64,000 nt of DNA, taken from Papio anubis. Taxonomy: Eukaryota; Chordata; Mammalia; Primates; Cercopithecidae. Below the pieces are notes generated by a model that was given only the letters and a program-made list of their open reading frames with translations, was not told where the DNA came from and made no database searches. The translations under genes and the position numbers were made by a program. The DNA lies in NCBI RefSeq assembly GCF_008728515.1, contig NC_044989.1, positions 68,294,501 to 68,358,500 of the forward strand, in the 5' to 3' direction. The first letter of the stretch is position 1. Every line of letters starts with the position of its first letter. Below are positions 21,313 to 32,687 of this stretch, piece after piece.

Positions 21313-21627
21313 AAGAATTGAGGCCTTTGGGAGGTGATTAGGCCATGAGGGCTCCACCATATAAAGGAGCTGATGTCATTATCATGGGAGTGGCTTAGTT
21401 ATAGAGGAAGTGGTCTCCTGATAAGAGGATAAGTTTGGTCCAGTTTCTCCCCATCTTGTGTGCCACTTCTGCTTTTTGTTTTACACCATGGGCTAACCCT
21501 TACCAGATGCCAGTGCCATGCTCTTGGACATCCCAGCTTCCAGAACCATGAACCAAATTTATTTTTTATAAGTTACCCTGCCTGTGATATTCTGTTATAG
21601 CAGCAGAAAATGGACTAAGACAGTTGT

Positions 21628-22410
21628 CATTTAGGAATCAGAATTAAATCCACTAAAGTGATACAACCAGCGTTTCAAATGATCTTCATATCCAACTCCC
21701 ACCAAGTTACAAATACTCACCTTTTATATAGCAAAAGATAACCCCAGCTGACATGGTAGTCCACTTCCACATGAAGATGTGAATGGCAGGAAAAGAGCTA
21801 GACAGCCTGGAGAGACACAGTCCAGAGGACCAGCTTACAGCCCAGTCATAGTTTGGGGTCCTATGTAACAGGCCGTGAGTCCCAGCAGGGGAAAAATTCT
21901 CTCAGGCTTGGTGTTTTCAGGGCTCATCTACTGTCACCATGAGTCAGCCGCAATGTCAGGAAGGAGTCTGCCCAAATGCATTTATGATGCAGGAAACCAT
22001 GTTGAGGGCAACAGACAGGCAGACTGGTTATGAAGTTTACCAAGAGCCCTCAAGAATACTTCTAAAAAGAAAGCCTAAGTCTAGTAATGAAACTGAATCA
22101 AAAACCAAAAATACAGACAGATGTCAGACTCAGGAACACATTCTGCTAGTTCCTTTAGATGTTTAATAAACAAAGGGTGCTGTAATCAAAAACATCTGGG
22201 TAGTTGTTGGGCTAAACAGATTTTTTGTTTTGTTGTTTAACCACATCTTACTCTTTTAATATTCTGGTGTCCATCATGAATCTCCAAGAGGCCTGGGTAG
22301 TAAATGGTGTTACCAAATTCATTCCACAGGGTGCCATTGTTCACGAAAGCATCTACTGGGCCTTGTGGTGTAAGAAAGAGCTTTTGGGAATCCTAAGCCT
22401 AGTCAAAACG
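21628..22410. other. Unique sequence, no gene seen
   Basis: No repeat family recognised. The 75-codon frame at 21939-22166 begins with a plausible ATG but has no recognisable domain and no promoter or splice context that I can support. Confidence 0.4.
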
Positions 22411-22414
22411 TCTG

Positions 22415-22510
22415 ATTTTAAAAATAAGAACACTGAGTCCCAGGAAGTTAACAGATTTAGCCAGGGTGGCATGACCACATAGAGCTGGAACAAGAATACC
22501 AACTCCCTGG
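22415..22510 (+). mobile_element. MIR SINE fragment
   Basis: The order 'aaaataagaacactgagtcc', 'caggaagttaacagatttag' and 'agctggaacaagaatacca' follows the 3' half of MIR. Diverged and partial. Confidence 0.55.
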
Positions 22511-23154
22511 CATGCCTAGTGTGTGGTTCATCACAGCATACCACGTGCCCACCTTTTTCTTTTCTCCTTGCTGAAGTCAGCCTTCTCCAGACACTCACAA
22601 ACTCAGGAAAATAACAGTTGCACCTTTCTTACTTAATAGCAGCTGAACAAACCCCAAGGCACCTCTGCCAAAACTTGCTAAAGGGAGACCCACTGGCTGT
22701 CTGCTCTTGGCCCTTCCCTCCACTCAAGCTCAGTAAACAACTACAATTTCAATTATAACAGACATTCTTTCAACTCCATAAACACTAAGAGAGGCTCTTT
22801 GGTGATTAATAGCTGATTAACTTCTCCTGCCAAACATCTGTGAGCTCCATTAATTATACACAATGCTAAGTGATGATCAGACGAGCCCTGAAAACACCAC
22901 GCCTGAGACAATGTTTCCCTTGGTGGGACTCAAGTCCTGTTACCCAGGACCCCAAACTATGACTGGGCTCTAAGCTTGTCCTCCTGGAGGAGGGCACAGC
23001 AGGGAGCAGGAGGAGCACCAGACTCTGAGTCCTGAGGCCTATATTCCAGATCCTTCTCTTCCTGACCCCCTTGAATGTTGCAAGGAAAGGATGCTTATCT
23101 GTTTCAGCATCTTCCTGTGTGAAACAAAGGATTAGTCACTATAATCCTGACTCA
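22511..23154. other. Unique, gene-free block
   Basis: No repeat recognised. At 22800-22960 several homeodomain-type words occur close together (gattaatagctgattaa, ccattaattatac). That composition is often seen in conserved non-coding elements; conservation is unknown here. Confidence 0.35.
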
Positions 23155-23820
23155 AACACCCTAACTCAAATGTCATCAATGGCTCCCTATTGCTCCCTGA
23201 GCATGGTTCAAACTCCCTGGTTTGAGGGTCTTCTATAATCTGGTATTTAAGGTCTTCTATAATCTCTCTGGTATTTAAGGTCTTCTGTAATCTGTTTCTT
23301 CCTTTCTCTGTACTGTCATTCTCCCACACAAAACCCTTTTTTTATCCACACTGGACCACTTATTGTCCCATCATGATTCTTCCTCTCCTGCTTCCATCTA
23401 GAATGGTTCTTCCACCCCATCTCTATGAACAAACCCCTGCCAGGCACGGTGGCTCATGTCTGTAATCCTAGCACTTTGGGAGGCCAAGGCAGGCAGAGCA
23501 CTTGACACTTGAGGTCAGGAGTTTGAGACTAGCCTGGCTAACATGGCAAAATCTCGTCTCCACTAAAAATACAAAAATTAGCTGGGTAATCCCAGCTGTA
23601 ATCCCAGCTACTCAGGAGGTTAAGGCATGAGAATCGCCTGAACCCAGGAGGCAGAGACTGCAGTGAGCCAAGATCGCACCATTGTACTCCAGCCTGGACA
23701 ACAGAACGAGACTCTATCTCAAAAACAAAACAAAACAAAACAAAAACAAAAACCCAGGCATATCTTAAGAGTCAGATTCTACCTCCTCCATGAAACCTCA
23801 CTGATGATGCCTTCAGAATG
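23155..23820 (+). mobile_element. L2 LINE 3' fragment, split by an Alu
   Basis: 'atcaatggctccctattgct', 'ggttcaaactccctgg' and 'ttctataatctgg' follow the L2 3' ORF2 and tail order. After the Alu at 23439-23753, 'tctacctcctccatgaaacc' continues the L2 pattern. A triplicated word (ggtcttctataatct with ggtatttaa) at 23227-23294 is a small local expansion within it. Confidence 0.65.
23439..23753 (+). mobile_element. AluS SINE, rearranged
   Basis: Full-length dimeric Alu starting gccaggcacggtggctca. It has a small duplication near 23495-23512 (cacttgacacttgaggtc). In the right arm 'gctgggtaatcccagctg' replaces the usual 'gctgggcgtggtggc', then 'taatcccagctactc' follows. The tail is (CAAAA)n. Confidence 0.9.
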
Positions 23821-23827
23821 TGATCTC

Positions 23828-24095
23828 TTTGGGAGGCTGAGGTGAGTGGATCATTTGAGGTCAGGAGTTTGATACCAGCCTGGCCAACATGTTGAAACCC
23901 CGTCTCTTCTAAAAATACAAAAATAAGCTGGGCGTGGTGGCAGGCACCTGTAATCTCAGCTACTCAGGAGACTGAGGCAAGACAGTCATTTGAGCCCAGG
24001 AGGTGGAAGTCATAGTGAGCTGAGATTATCCCACTACACTCCAGCCTGGGAGACAGAGTGAGACTCCATCTCATTAAAAAAAAAAAAAAAAAAAA
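23828..24095 (+). mobile_element. 5'-truncated AluS, head-to-tail with the next Alu
   Basis: The element lacks the first ~35 nt and begins at 'tttgggaggctgaggtgag'. It ends in about 19 A at 24077-24095, immediately followed by the start of another Alu. The word tgatctc precedes it (23821-23827) and recurs after the second Alu (24410-24416). Confidence 0.92.
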
Positions 24096-24407
24096 GGCCA
24101 GGGGTGGTGGGTCACGCCTGTAATCTGTAATCCTAGTACTTTGGGAAGCTGAGGCGGGCAGATCACGAGGTCACAAGATTGAGACCATCCTGGCTACCAC
24201 AGTGAAATCCTGTCTCTACTAAAAATGCAAAAAATTAGCCAGGCGTGCTGGCAGGCACCTGTAGTCCCAGCTGCTCAGGAGGCTGAGGCAGGAGAATGGC
24301 TTGAACCTGGGAGGCAGAGGTTGCAGTGAGCCAAGATCATGCCACTGCACTCCAGCCTGGGTGACAGAGTGAGACTCCATCTCAAAAAAAAAAAAAAAAA
24401 AAAAAAA
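24096..24407 (+). mobile_element. Alu SINE (AluS/Y intermediate)
   Basis: Starts ggccaggggtggtgggtca directly at the A tail of the preceding Alu and ends in a run of about 24 A. It has a small duplication near the 5' end (ctgtaatctgtaatcctag). Diagnostic words 'gatcacgaggtcacaagatt' and 'agaatggcttgaacc' are Y-like or Sc-like. Confidence 0.93.
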
Positions 24408-24589
24408 GTTGATCTCCATTTATTTCTATACTTCTAGTCTATAGTTTTCACAGGATACTTGTCAGGAACCACCTTCAAATGCAGTTAATGGTGCACATGT
24501 TTTACTTTTCAGACTAAATTGTAAACTTTTGGAAACCAAGGTCACTGTCTTCAACATTTTCTACTTGACACAATGGAGATACCACACAA

Positions 24590-25065
24590 ATGTTCACAAT
24601 CCTCCAGATCCCCCCAGTAGCCTTCAGGGCAAGGTTCCAGGATCTGAATTTGCCACATGAGCTCCCTCACAATCTGGCCTTTTCCTACCTCTCCTGCTTC
24701 AATATCCATCCCCTCTCACTACGCACCCTGCCTCCAGCCATATTAAGTGATGGGGACTTCCTCAGAGGGCAACACTTCTCCCTTGGTGGATGTTCTCCTC
24801 TCTTCTTGGCATAAATTTCACCCATTTATTGATCTGGCAAGCTCAAGCCTTAGCATCCCACATATAAAAGGCTTCATTCCTGGTCTAAGTACAGTCCCCT
24901 GCCTTTGTGACCACATAGCCTAGGTGCCATAACTTTGTCATGGTACTTGCGACACTTCTGGTCTATTTCTCTATATTTCCCACAATGTGAACTTCCTTAA
25001 AGACAGGGCTTACATCTCACTTGCTGTGGCATCTCTAAAAGCACAGTTCCTACACGTAGAAGATG
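24590..25065 (+). mobile_element. L2 LINE 3' end
   Basis: 'gagctccctcacaatctggc', then 'cacaatgtgaacttccttaa' and 'agacagggcttacatctc' follow the L2 3' end in order. The short frames within it are relics. Confidence 0.65.
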
Positions 25066-25069
25066 TGGT

Positions 25070-25558
25070 AGTCAGCCTCCAAGAATGCCCCTAAGGATCA
25101 CGGCCTGGTGTTCATGCTCTTGGGAATCTTTCTCATTGAGTGTTGGCTGATCTTCAGGACTCACTTCTAATGACTAGAATAAGGCAGAAGTAACTGTGTG
25201 ACTCAGAATAGGTCACAAAAGGCAGTGCGGCAGTGCTCTCTTGTGCTCTCAGATCCCTTGCTCTAAGGAAAGCCGACTGCCATGTCATGAGCAGGCTACA
25301 GAAAGGCCCACATAGCAAGGAACTGAAACCTCCAGGCAACCGCCACATGTATGAGCAAGGAAGAGGATCCTCTAGCCCAGTCGATCCTCAGGTTTGCAGC
25401 TCCATTAACATCTTGCTTGCAGCCTTGTGAGAGACCATGAACCAGAACAACCCAGCTAAGCTGCTCCCAGATTCCTGAACCACAAATACTATGAGACAAT
25501 GTTTATTGTTTTAAGCCGCTAAGTTTTGGAATTTGCTGTTCAGCATTAGATAACTAAT
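25070..25558 (+). mobile_element. MLT1 LTR (MaLR)
   Basis: Clear MLT1 order: 'gcctccaagaatgcccctaa', 'actagaataaggcagaagta', 'aggcccacatagcaaggaac', 'agccttgtgagagaccatga', 'cagctaagctgctcccaga' and 'ttttaagccgctaagttttg', ending 'agataactaat'. Treated as the 5' LTR because MLT1 internal sequence follows. Confidence 0.9.
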
Positions 25559-25665
25559 ATATATCTATATAGTTATAGATACAGATAGATATAAATATAG
25601 AATCATGTGGTCCGGAACCAGAACAGATATTCTGTGTATATCTATATCTATATCAAAATACATAT
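25555..25665. repeat. TATC/TAGA-rich simple repeat
   Basis: A run of tatatctatatagttataga type sequence, interrupted by 'atcatgtggtccggaacc' and then resuming as 'tatatctatatctatatc'. It lies at the LTR/internal junction of the MLT1 element. Confidence 0.8.
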
Positions 25666-26290
25666 TTTGGCCTGGAAGTGAGGTTCCATTGTAACAAAAA
25701 CCAAAAATATGGGAGTGGCTTTGGAACCAGGCAGTGGACAGAAGCTACAAAGCTGTAGGACTTGAAGGAGAATGTTACCAAAAGCTTAAAGTGCCTTGAA
25801 CAGGCTATTTGAAGAATTTTGGACTCTGGGAAGGTTACTAGTAAAGAAAGTGAGAGAACTCGTTTAGGAATGGGCAAAAAACATCATCCTTATGTAGTGG
25901 CGTAGTTTAGCAACACTGTCACCTGTAGTAATGTGCAAGGTAGAACATGTAACTAATGAAGTGGCTAGCTAAGGCAATTTTTAGCCAGAGTGCTGAAGGT
26001 ACTACGTGGTTCCTTTTTACTACTTACAGTAAAATGCAAGAGGAAATGATGGCCTCAAAGAAGAACAATTAAAACAAATGGTACCAAGACTTGCCGGTTT
26101 TGAATATTCCCAGCCTCTTCAGATGGCAAATCATGTTAAAATTAAGAAATGGCTTCTGAGTAAAGATTGAATCAGAGTCCCCAGGAAAGCGTGGTCCAAA
26201 GATGAAGCCAAGGGTGTCACTGTAAATTCTTTTGTTAAGACCTCAGATCCTAAATGTGGAATCCTATGTTAAAACCTGAGAACCTAAAAA
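25666..26290 (+). mobile_element. MLT1 internal sequence, decayed
   Basis: Words such as 'gggagtggctttggaaccag', 'gtgccttgaacaggc', 'gtgcaaggtagaacatgtaa' and 'tttactacttacagtaaaat' match the MaLR internal type also seen at 16845-17500. There is no intact frame. The 3' end is unclear and no matching 3' LTR was seen. Confidence 0.7.
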
Positions 26291-26840
26291 ATGAAGTTGG
26301 TTCTTTTGGCCCAGGGTATAGATGGGAGAATCTTACACTGCCCTTTTTCAGTAACATTAACACTCTAGTTCACTTTTATAAAGCACCATACTTTAAAAAC
26401 ATTTTTGCCTGCATTTCCCAAAATTGCTTGTCACAACCCTGAGAATTAGACAGGCCAGGTATTAATAAAACAACCAAGCCAGAGCAATGGATGATTTGAC
26501 CAATAGCTCATGACTGAGTCATGAAAGAATCTAACTTTTAATCAAGTGCACTGTCCACATCATCGAACCACTTCATTTAGTAACTAGACATTTGAAGGTA
26601 TATCTAAAATTGTGGATAGTAGAAAAATTCCAAAGGCACTTGTCTACAGATGTTTTAACATTTTGTTTTTAAGTCATATTTTTCTCCTTTGCTGAAATCT
26701 GTAATATTTATAGAATTTCCATCTGTCAGCTGATTCCTCATCACCCAGGTCCTGGATCCACATTTGCTGTTAACTGTTTTCAACTTGCTTAAACCATGAT
26801 GCAGAAGAGCATGTTCTTAACACCCTCAAAGACCCATCTA
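26291..26840. other. Unique sequence, no gene seen
   Basis: No firm repeat assignment. It may include unrecognised MLT1 internal remnants at the left edge. Confidence 0.35.
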
Positions 26841-28811
26841 TCCAGATAGTAAGAGAGTAAGTAAAACTATCTCTGTTTGCATATGACATGATTCTATATC
26901 TAGAAAACCTCAGAGTTTCAGCACAAAAGCTCCTTCAGCTGATAAAACTTCAGCAAAATTTCAGGATACAAAATCCATATACAAAAATAACTGGCATTCC
27001 TATACATCAATAGCAGCCAAGCTGAGAGCCAAATCAGAAAGGCAATCCCATTCACAATTGCCAGGAAAAGAATAAAATGCCTAGGAATACAGCTAACCAG
27101 GGAGGTGAAATATCTCTAAAATGAGAATTACAAAACACTGCTCAAAGAAATAAGAGAAGACACAAACAAATGGAAAAACACTCCATGCTCATGGATAGGA
27201 AGAATCAATATCATTAAAATGGCCATACTGCCTAAAGCAATTTACAGATTCAATGCTATTCCTATCAAACTACAATGACATTCTTTACAGAACTAGAACA
27301 AGCTACTTTAAAATTCATATAAAACCAAAAAAGAGCCCAAATAGCCAAGGCAATTCTAGGCAAAAGGAATAAAGCTGGAGGTATCACATTACCCAACTTC
27401 AAAGTATACTACAAGGCTACAGTAACCAAAACAGCATGGTACTTGTACAAAAACAGACACATAAACCAATGGCACAGAATAGAGAGCCCAGAAGAAAGAC
27501 CACACACGACCATCTGATCTTTGACAAAGCTGACAAAAACAAGCAATGGGTAAAAGACTCCCTATTGAATAAATGGTGCAGGGTTAACTAGCTAGCCATA
27601 TACAGAAGATTGAGGCTGGATACCTTCCTTACACCACATATAAAAACCAACTTGAGATGGATTAAAGACTTAAATGCAAGTCCCAAAACTATAAAAATCT
27701 GGAAGACAACCTAGGCAATACCATCCTGGACATAGGAACAGGCAAAAATTTCATGACAACAACACTAAAAGCAATTGAGACAAAAGCAAAAATTGAGAAA
27801 TAGGATCTAATTATATTTAAGAGTTTCTGCAAAGGAAAAGAAACTATCAACAGAGTAAACAGACAACCTACAGAATAGAGAAAATATTTGCAAACTATGC
27901 ATCTGACAGAGGTCTAATATCCAGCATCTGTAAGGAACTTAAACAAATTTACAAAACAAAAGCAAACAACTACATTAAAAAGCGGGCAAAGGAAATGAAT
28001 TTTCAAAAGAAGACATACATGTGGCCAACAAGCATATGAAACAAAGCTCAATATCACTGATCATTAGAGAAATGCAAATTAAAACTACAATGAGATACCA
28101 TCTCATACCAGTCAGAATGGCTATTATTAAAAAGTCAAAAAATAACAGATGCTGGCAAGGTTGTGGAGAAAAGGAATGCTTATACACTGTTGGTGGGAGT
28201 GTAAATTAGTTCAACCATTGTGGAAAGCAGTATGGCAATTCCTCAAAGGGCTCAAAGCAGAATTACCCTTCAACCCAGCAATCCCTCTACTGAGAATATA
28301 CCCAGGGGGATATAAATCATTCTATCATAAAGACACAACCACGTGAATGTTCATTGCAGCACTATTCACAATAGCAAAGACACAGAATCAACCTAAATGC
28401 CCATCAATGACAGATTGGATTAAAAAATATGGTAATATACACCATGGAATACTATGCAGCCATAAAAAAAGAATGAGATCATGTCTTTTGCAGGAACATG
28501 GGTGGAACTGGAGGCTATTATCCTTAGCAAACTAGTACAGGAACACAGAACCAAATACCACATGTTCTCACTTATAAGTGGGAGCTAAATGATGAGAACT
28601 AATGAACACAAAGAAGGAAACAGCAGACACTGGGGTCTACTTGAAGGTGGAGGGTCGGGGGAGGGAAAGGAGCAGAAAAGATAGCTCTTGGGTACTGGGC
28701 TTAATACCTGGTGATGAAAAAATCTGTACAACAAACCCCTGTGACACGAGTTTGCCTATGTAACACACCTTCACATGTACCCCCGAACCGAAAATAAAAG
28801 TTTAAAAAAAA
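26841..28811 (+). mobile_element. 5'-truncated L1, primate-age, with A tail
   Basis: It enters L1 ORF2 just before the reverse-transcriptase active-site region ('tctgtttgcatatgacatga', where the FADD motif is changed to FAYD) and continues collinearly to 'catggaatactatgcagcca', 'acatgttctcacttataagt', the 3' UTR and a final A-rich tail. Several stops and frameshifts are present. It is more diverged than the copies at 18779 and 43946. The target duplication is not convincing. Confidence 0.9.
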
Positions 28812-30142
28812 GAGAGGCCAAACTATTCACTTAAGTATAAGTGACCAAGGTACTCTTTACGGAACGCCTTGCACAAGGTATGAAACAGATCACAGCAAGC
28901 AACTTTAAAAATTCCATTGAACATTTCTTTCCTTCTGAGTTCCTCTTGGATTTGCTTCAAAATAAGAGAGAGGAAGAAGCACACTGAACATACAAATGTA
29001 ATAAGAATTTGGCCAGGAATGTGCATGTGGCAGGGTTCATTATAGTATTCTATTTTTTAATATGTTTCAGATTTTCGTTATAAAAAGTTAAACATAATTC
29101 ATATACACACCTTAGCTATGAAGACCTTTGGGGTTTCTCTTTTGCTTGTCCTCTCTCCTTTTCCCACATTCTCTCCCCTCAACATCCCCAATATCCTCCT
29201 TCAGGCTCCTCCTCCTCCTCCTCCTCCTCTTCCTCTTCCAGACTGCCCTATCACACTAATCACTGAATTCAGCAAAACAAAGGACTCCTCAAGTAATAGG
29301 ACCTACCCTCCTTCAAAGGCAGTTTAGTGACCATCTTTTGTTACTTTAGTATACTTTGGGGCCTTAATCCCCAGCCAAAGTGGTTTATCAAAGTAATTCT
29401 CCCAAAACGCATACAGTGCTTTTCTCAAGAAGAATACCGGTGCATAAAATTTTCTCCATCTTGTTACACTTATTATTCTAAATTCCTTTGCACTTTGTTC
29501 AAAAGAAACCAGTCATTGAAACTTGATTTTGAGAACGAAAGCTGGTATTCAACAACCACTGAAAAGAATGGTTAATTCTATTTGAGTTTCTCTCCATAGC
29601 CCTATTCAAAACAGGTTGTGTGTATCTAAGAATAAATGGAGTCACCACACAAGAGGTTTATTATCAGAGCTAAGCTTCGGAAGCAACTCCCACTACTTAA
29701 TGCTGAAAGGAAGGGAGAAAAAGAAGAAGGAATACAGGCTGCAATGAATGGAATGAGAAGGTTAAAGAGGAAGAAGGGAATGGATAAAAAGAAGGAAAAG
29801 GAGATGGAGTGGGAAACATTTCAAAAGCCACTGTTATCGTTCACATCATGCAAGCCTCCTTGCTGTGCCAGTTCAAAAGAAGAAGAAACTACCCAGACAA
29901 ATCAAAGAGTCAGCTTTGATTTTTTGCCCCTCCCTTCCCAAAGTCTTAGCCCATCTCTTAGTATCTTCATTTAGCCTCTGTTTTGGTTTCTATGAGTTTT
30001 GTGGAGGGTTGTTATATTTTCACTGCCTCTTTTGGGTAAAAAAGATGAACTTAGTTCAAAAGACTCCAAAGACCTGGATCATGACCTATATCCCTTATTT
30101 TCTTGTACAGGGTAAGCATTTGATGTTTAAATCAGCCAGAGC
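28812..30142. other. Unique sequence with a CCT repeat
   Basis: No gene recognised. The 112-codon frame at 29636-29974 is lysine- and glutamate-rich because the DNA is purine-rich (gaagaagg-type runs at 29700-29810), so it is probably composition and not coding. Confidence 0.4.
29206..29239. repeat. (CCT)n polypyrimidine repeat
   Basis: About nine CTC/CCT units grading into cttcctcttcc. The pyrimidine-only strand over 34 bp could form triplex DNA; this is only a structural possibility. Confidence 0.9.
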
Positions 30143-30211
30143 TTTTTTTTTTTTTTTTTTTTTTTTGGCGCGGTGGGGGGTGGCGGTTAGCTGTGGTTCT
30201 GTGAAACTCCC

Positions 30212-30243
<32 letters not shown>
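30143..30243. repeat. Two poly(T) tracts flanking a G-rich spacer
   Basis: T runs of 24 nt (30143-30166) and 28 nt (30216-30243) bracket a 49-nt spacer starting ggcgcggtggggggtggcgg. The spacer is not an Alu body or any element that I know. It could be a collapsed retroposed fragment with two tails. Confidence 0.85.
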
Positions 30244-30247
<4 letters not shown>

Positions 30248-30973
30248 CTGCACCTGCTGAGCAAAAAAGCACAAGAAATGGAAAGACTGGTCCCTCTGAA
30301 GGGGACCAGGGGCCAGATTATGTCAACAATTCCTCTGTCCTGAAAGGAGCTGGCCTTACGGTCCCATGTTGTCAAATGACAATTGTGACTCCTTGCATTG
30401 CAAGAGTCATGCACAAATGATTCCATAGGAAGCCCTCTGGGTAATAGTAGCCTTTTGAGGTTATGATCTCTCTAGATGGAATTCAATAAGAGAAATTCAC
30501 TTTCAATTGAGTCCCTGGAACAGAGCCAGGCAAGCCTAACAATACAATACACTTCCAAAGAAAATTGGACTTAACTTTTTTCTCCTTCCTTTTTCTTTCT
30601 GCTTCTAACCTTGTTCACACGTTACCTCTTCCCACTTCCACTCCCTCCTTCTATCAGGGGACAGCAGAGCTTTTAAAAATAAAACTCAGTACTTAAATAG
30701 GAACAGTCTGTATAGAATGACCCAAGCTCCCACATGCACAGTCTTGAGAATTCACCCTTTCCTCAGCTGACCTCTGTTACTTCTACCAGGAAAATGGCAC
30801 AGAACCACTGTGAAGGGGAGACCAAGGATTATCACAACCACCAGTTTTCCATTACCTGTTAAAATGAAAACTTTGACTTTTTTCTTTCTATTTTTGTTTC
30901 CTTTCAAACTAAGAGGAGGCAAAATGTACAAAACCTGCCCAAACACTGTGGTCTAACTTGGCTTTTTTTGTTG

Positions 30974-30975
<2 letters not shown>
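30244..30975. other. Unique sequence, no gene seen
   Basis: No repeat or gene recognised. Short frames lack domains. Confidence 0.4.

Positions 30976-31027
<52 letters not shown>
30976..31027. repeat. (TG)n microsatellite, about 25 units
   Basis: Uninterrupted TG dinucleotides followed by a CT-rich run (ctttctctctcccttttt). It is likely polymorphic in length. The long minus-strand frame at 30909-31229, with a threonine-histidine run, is an artefact of this tract. Confidence 0.97.
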
Positions 31028-31028
<1 letters not shown>

Positions 31029-32687
31029 TTTCTCTCTCCCTTTTTCTCTCTCCCCCTCTCTCTTGCACTTTTTGCTTGGTTTCTTCCTCATTTTGCCAAG
31101 CTTTTCCTCTGAATAATTACTATTTCTTGGCCTGGAAAAGGTTGTAATTCTCTTTGTCTTTTGCATTTGATCATCCAAGTGAATTAATGTGGCTGTTAAA
31201 TGGGTGGAAGAAGTCGTTTTCTTTGTCAAATTCTCTTAATCATCCTTTTGATTTCACACTCTCATTCTCCTCACCCACACACATCCCTCCGCCCCTACAG
31301 AAATTGGGGTGGGGGATGGGTGTGTGCATGTATGTTTCTTCTCACGCATTATTTCCTTCTTGGAAGACATTCCATTTGAAAGCTTAGAAGACGTAGATGC
31401 GTAAAAGAAAACCAAGCAAATGTACAGCCCTGAATCAATCAGCCATGAGTCTGTGTATTAGACAGGGAGGGGTGTCTGTGTGTGCTTTCCTTTCCATCTA
31501 TCCACAAGTGCAGCTTAAAATTTGTTTCCCTGAGAAATCTCTCTGGTTCTAAATGTCACCAGCTCAAGGAGCTGGCTTTGGGTTTTGTTTAGTTCTCAGA
31601 CAAAGCATAAAGGAGGCAGCAATTAAATAATAATTTTAAACCAACACCGGTGAAGGCCAACTGCCCTGAGCCCAAAGTTTGCAATCTCCTGGTGGAGGAG
31701 AAAACAACGTGTTCTTCTAAACTCAGGTGTAGCCTGTTTGGCTCAAAACATTTCAGGAGTTTCCATCCAATCTATATGTGGACTCTCCCTCTGCCAACCC
31801 CATCTGCCCTGCATGGATTCTTAGGAAACCATACTATAGTAGAGTCAGCATTAAGATTTAGAGACTTAAAAGCTGTCATGGGTGGGTGAATGGGAAAGTG
31901 TCTGCAGACTTAAGGAAAAAACCCTTTGAAGGGCTTTTCAGTAGGAAGTTTCCTGGGGAGAAGGGTGCCTGGGAGGCAAGCAGCCTAGCAAAGACATTCA
32001 AGGACATTTGGCCACCTAGTATTAGAATAGTTAACAGAACTAAGGATTTGATTGGCGTCTGGAAGTTGCAGTCCTTGAAATCAAGTGCATTTGAGGCCCC
32101 ATTTACCATGTATTCCCTTATACCCCAAACAGTTCCTTGATGTTTCTAGAGTCCCTAAGTCTTTATCCTCGTTCTCCAAAGGTTCCTAACCTACTAACAA
32201 TGACAAACTCCTAGGGAGGGAAACTAGCTGGCATAGAGTTAGTAAAAGCCTTCCTACAACAATGTTGTCCATGAAGTTCCAAAAACTCTGACATTTCAAG
32301 CACCAATGGGGGAGTCACTGTGCATCAATATAGAACACATTGTTACCTGCATGTGACTGTATGGTCACCCAGCCACTGGAAAAACGGATCATCATGATGG
32401 ATCTCTTATATGTCTAGTCAAAGATGAAAAACGATTATTACCTTAGGTACCAGTTCTGATTGATTGGCAATGGCTATCTCAAAAACCATAGGAAAAAATG
32501 CTGAGATCGATTATTTTATCTGCCAGGGGTGGGAGTAGTAACAGTTACTGCCTATTATTCCTAGCAAGGTGATTGCAAGGGTTAGGATAGAAAATTTTAC
32601 ATCAGTGCTTCAAATTCTGCCAAGTAGAAAAGCCCTACATATTTTCAGGACAGCAAGTATTTCCACCACCTAAAATTTTGTGTTTCT
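31028..32687. other. Long unique, repeat-free block
   Basis: About 1.6 kb with no interspersed repeat that I can recognise. Frames at 31154-31387, 31650-31889 and 31886-32140 have no known domains. This is one of the cleaner candidates in the window for conserved regulatory DNA, by repeat depletion alone. Confidence 0.4.

Larger units (their letters stand above)
18696..21622 (+). mobile_element. 3' LTR of the MaLR provirus, split by L1 and Alu
   Basis: The LTR starts TGTTATAGTTTCGATG at 18696, breaks at about 18778, and resumes at 21313 with 'aagaattgaggcctttggg', ending 'aaaatggactaagaca' at 21622. The landmarks 'gggagtggcttagttatag', 'gatgccagtgccatgctc' and 'ttctgttatagcagcag' correspond to those of the 5' LTR. 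Flanks of the whole provirus are attga (16446-16450) and gttgt (21623-21627), only a weak 5-bp match. Confidence 0.85.

Noticed and set aside
29636..29974. 112-codon Lys/Glu-rich frame
   Set aside because: It comes from a purine-rich low-complexity tract. No domain and no supporting gene context.
30143..30243. Alu dimer with lost arms
   Set aside because: The spacer 'ggcgcggtggggggtggcgg' superficially resembles an Alu start, but the following bases do not match any Alu segment and the orientation of the T tails is wrong for that start.
30909..31229. Minus-strand frame with a Thr-His run
   Set aside because: Direct translation of the (TG)n microsatellite.
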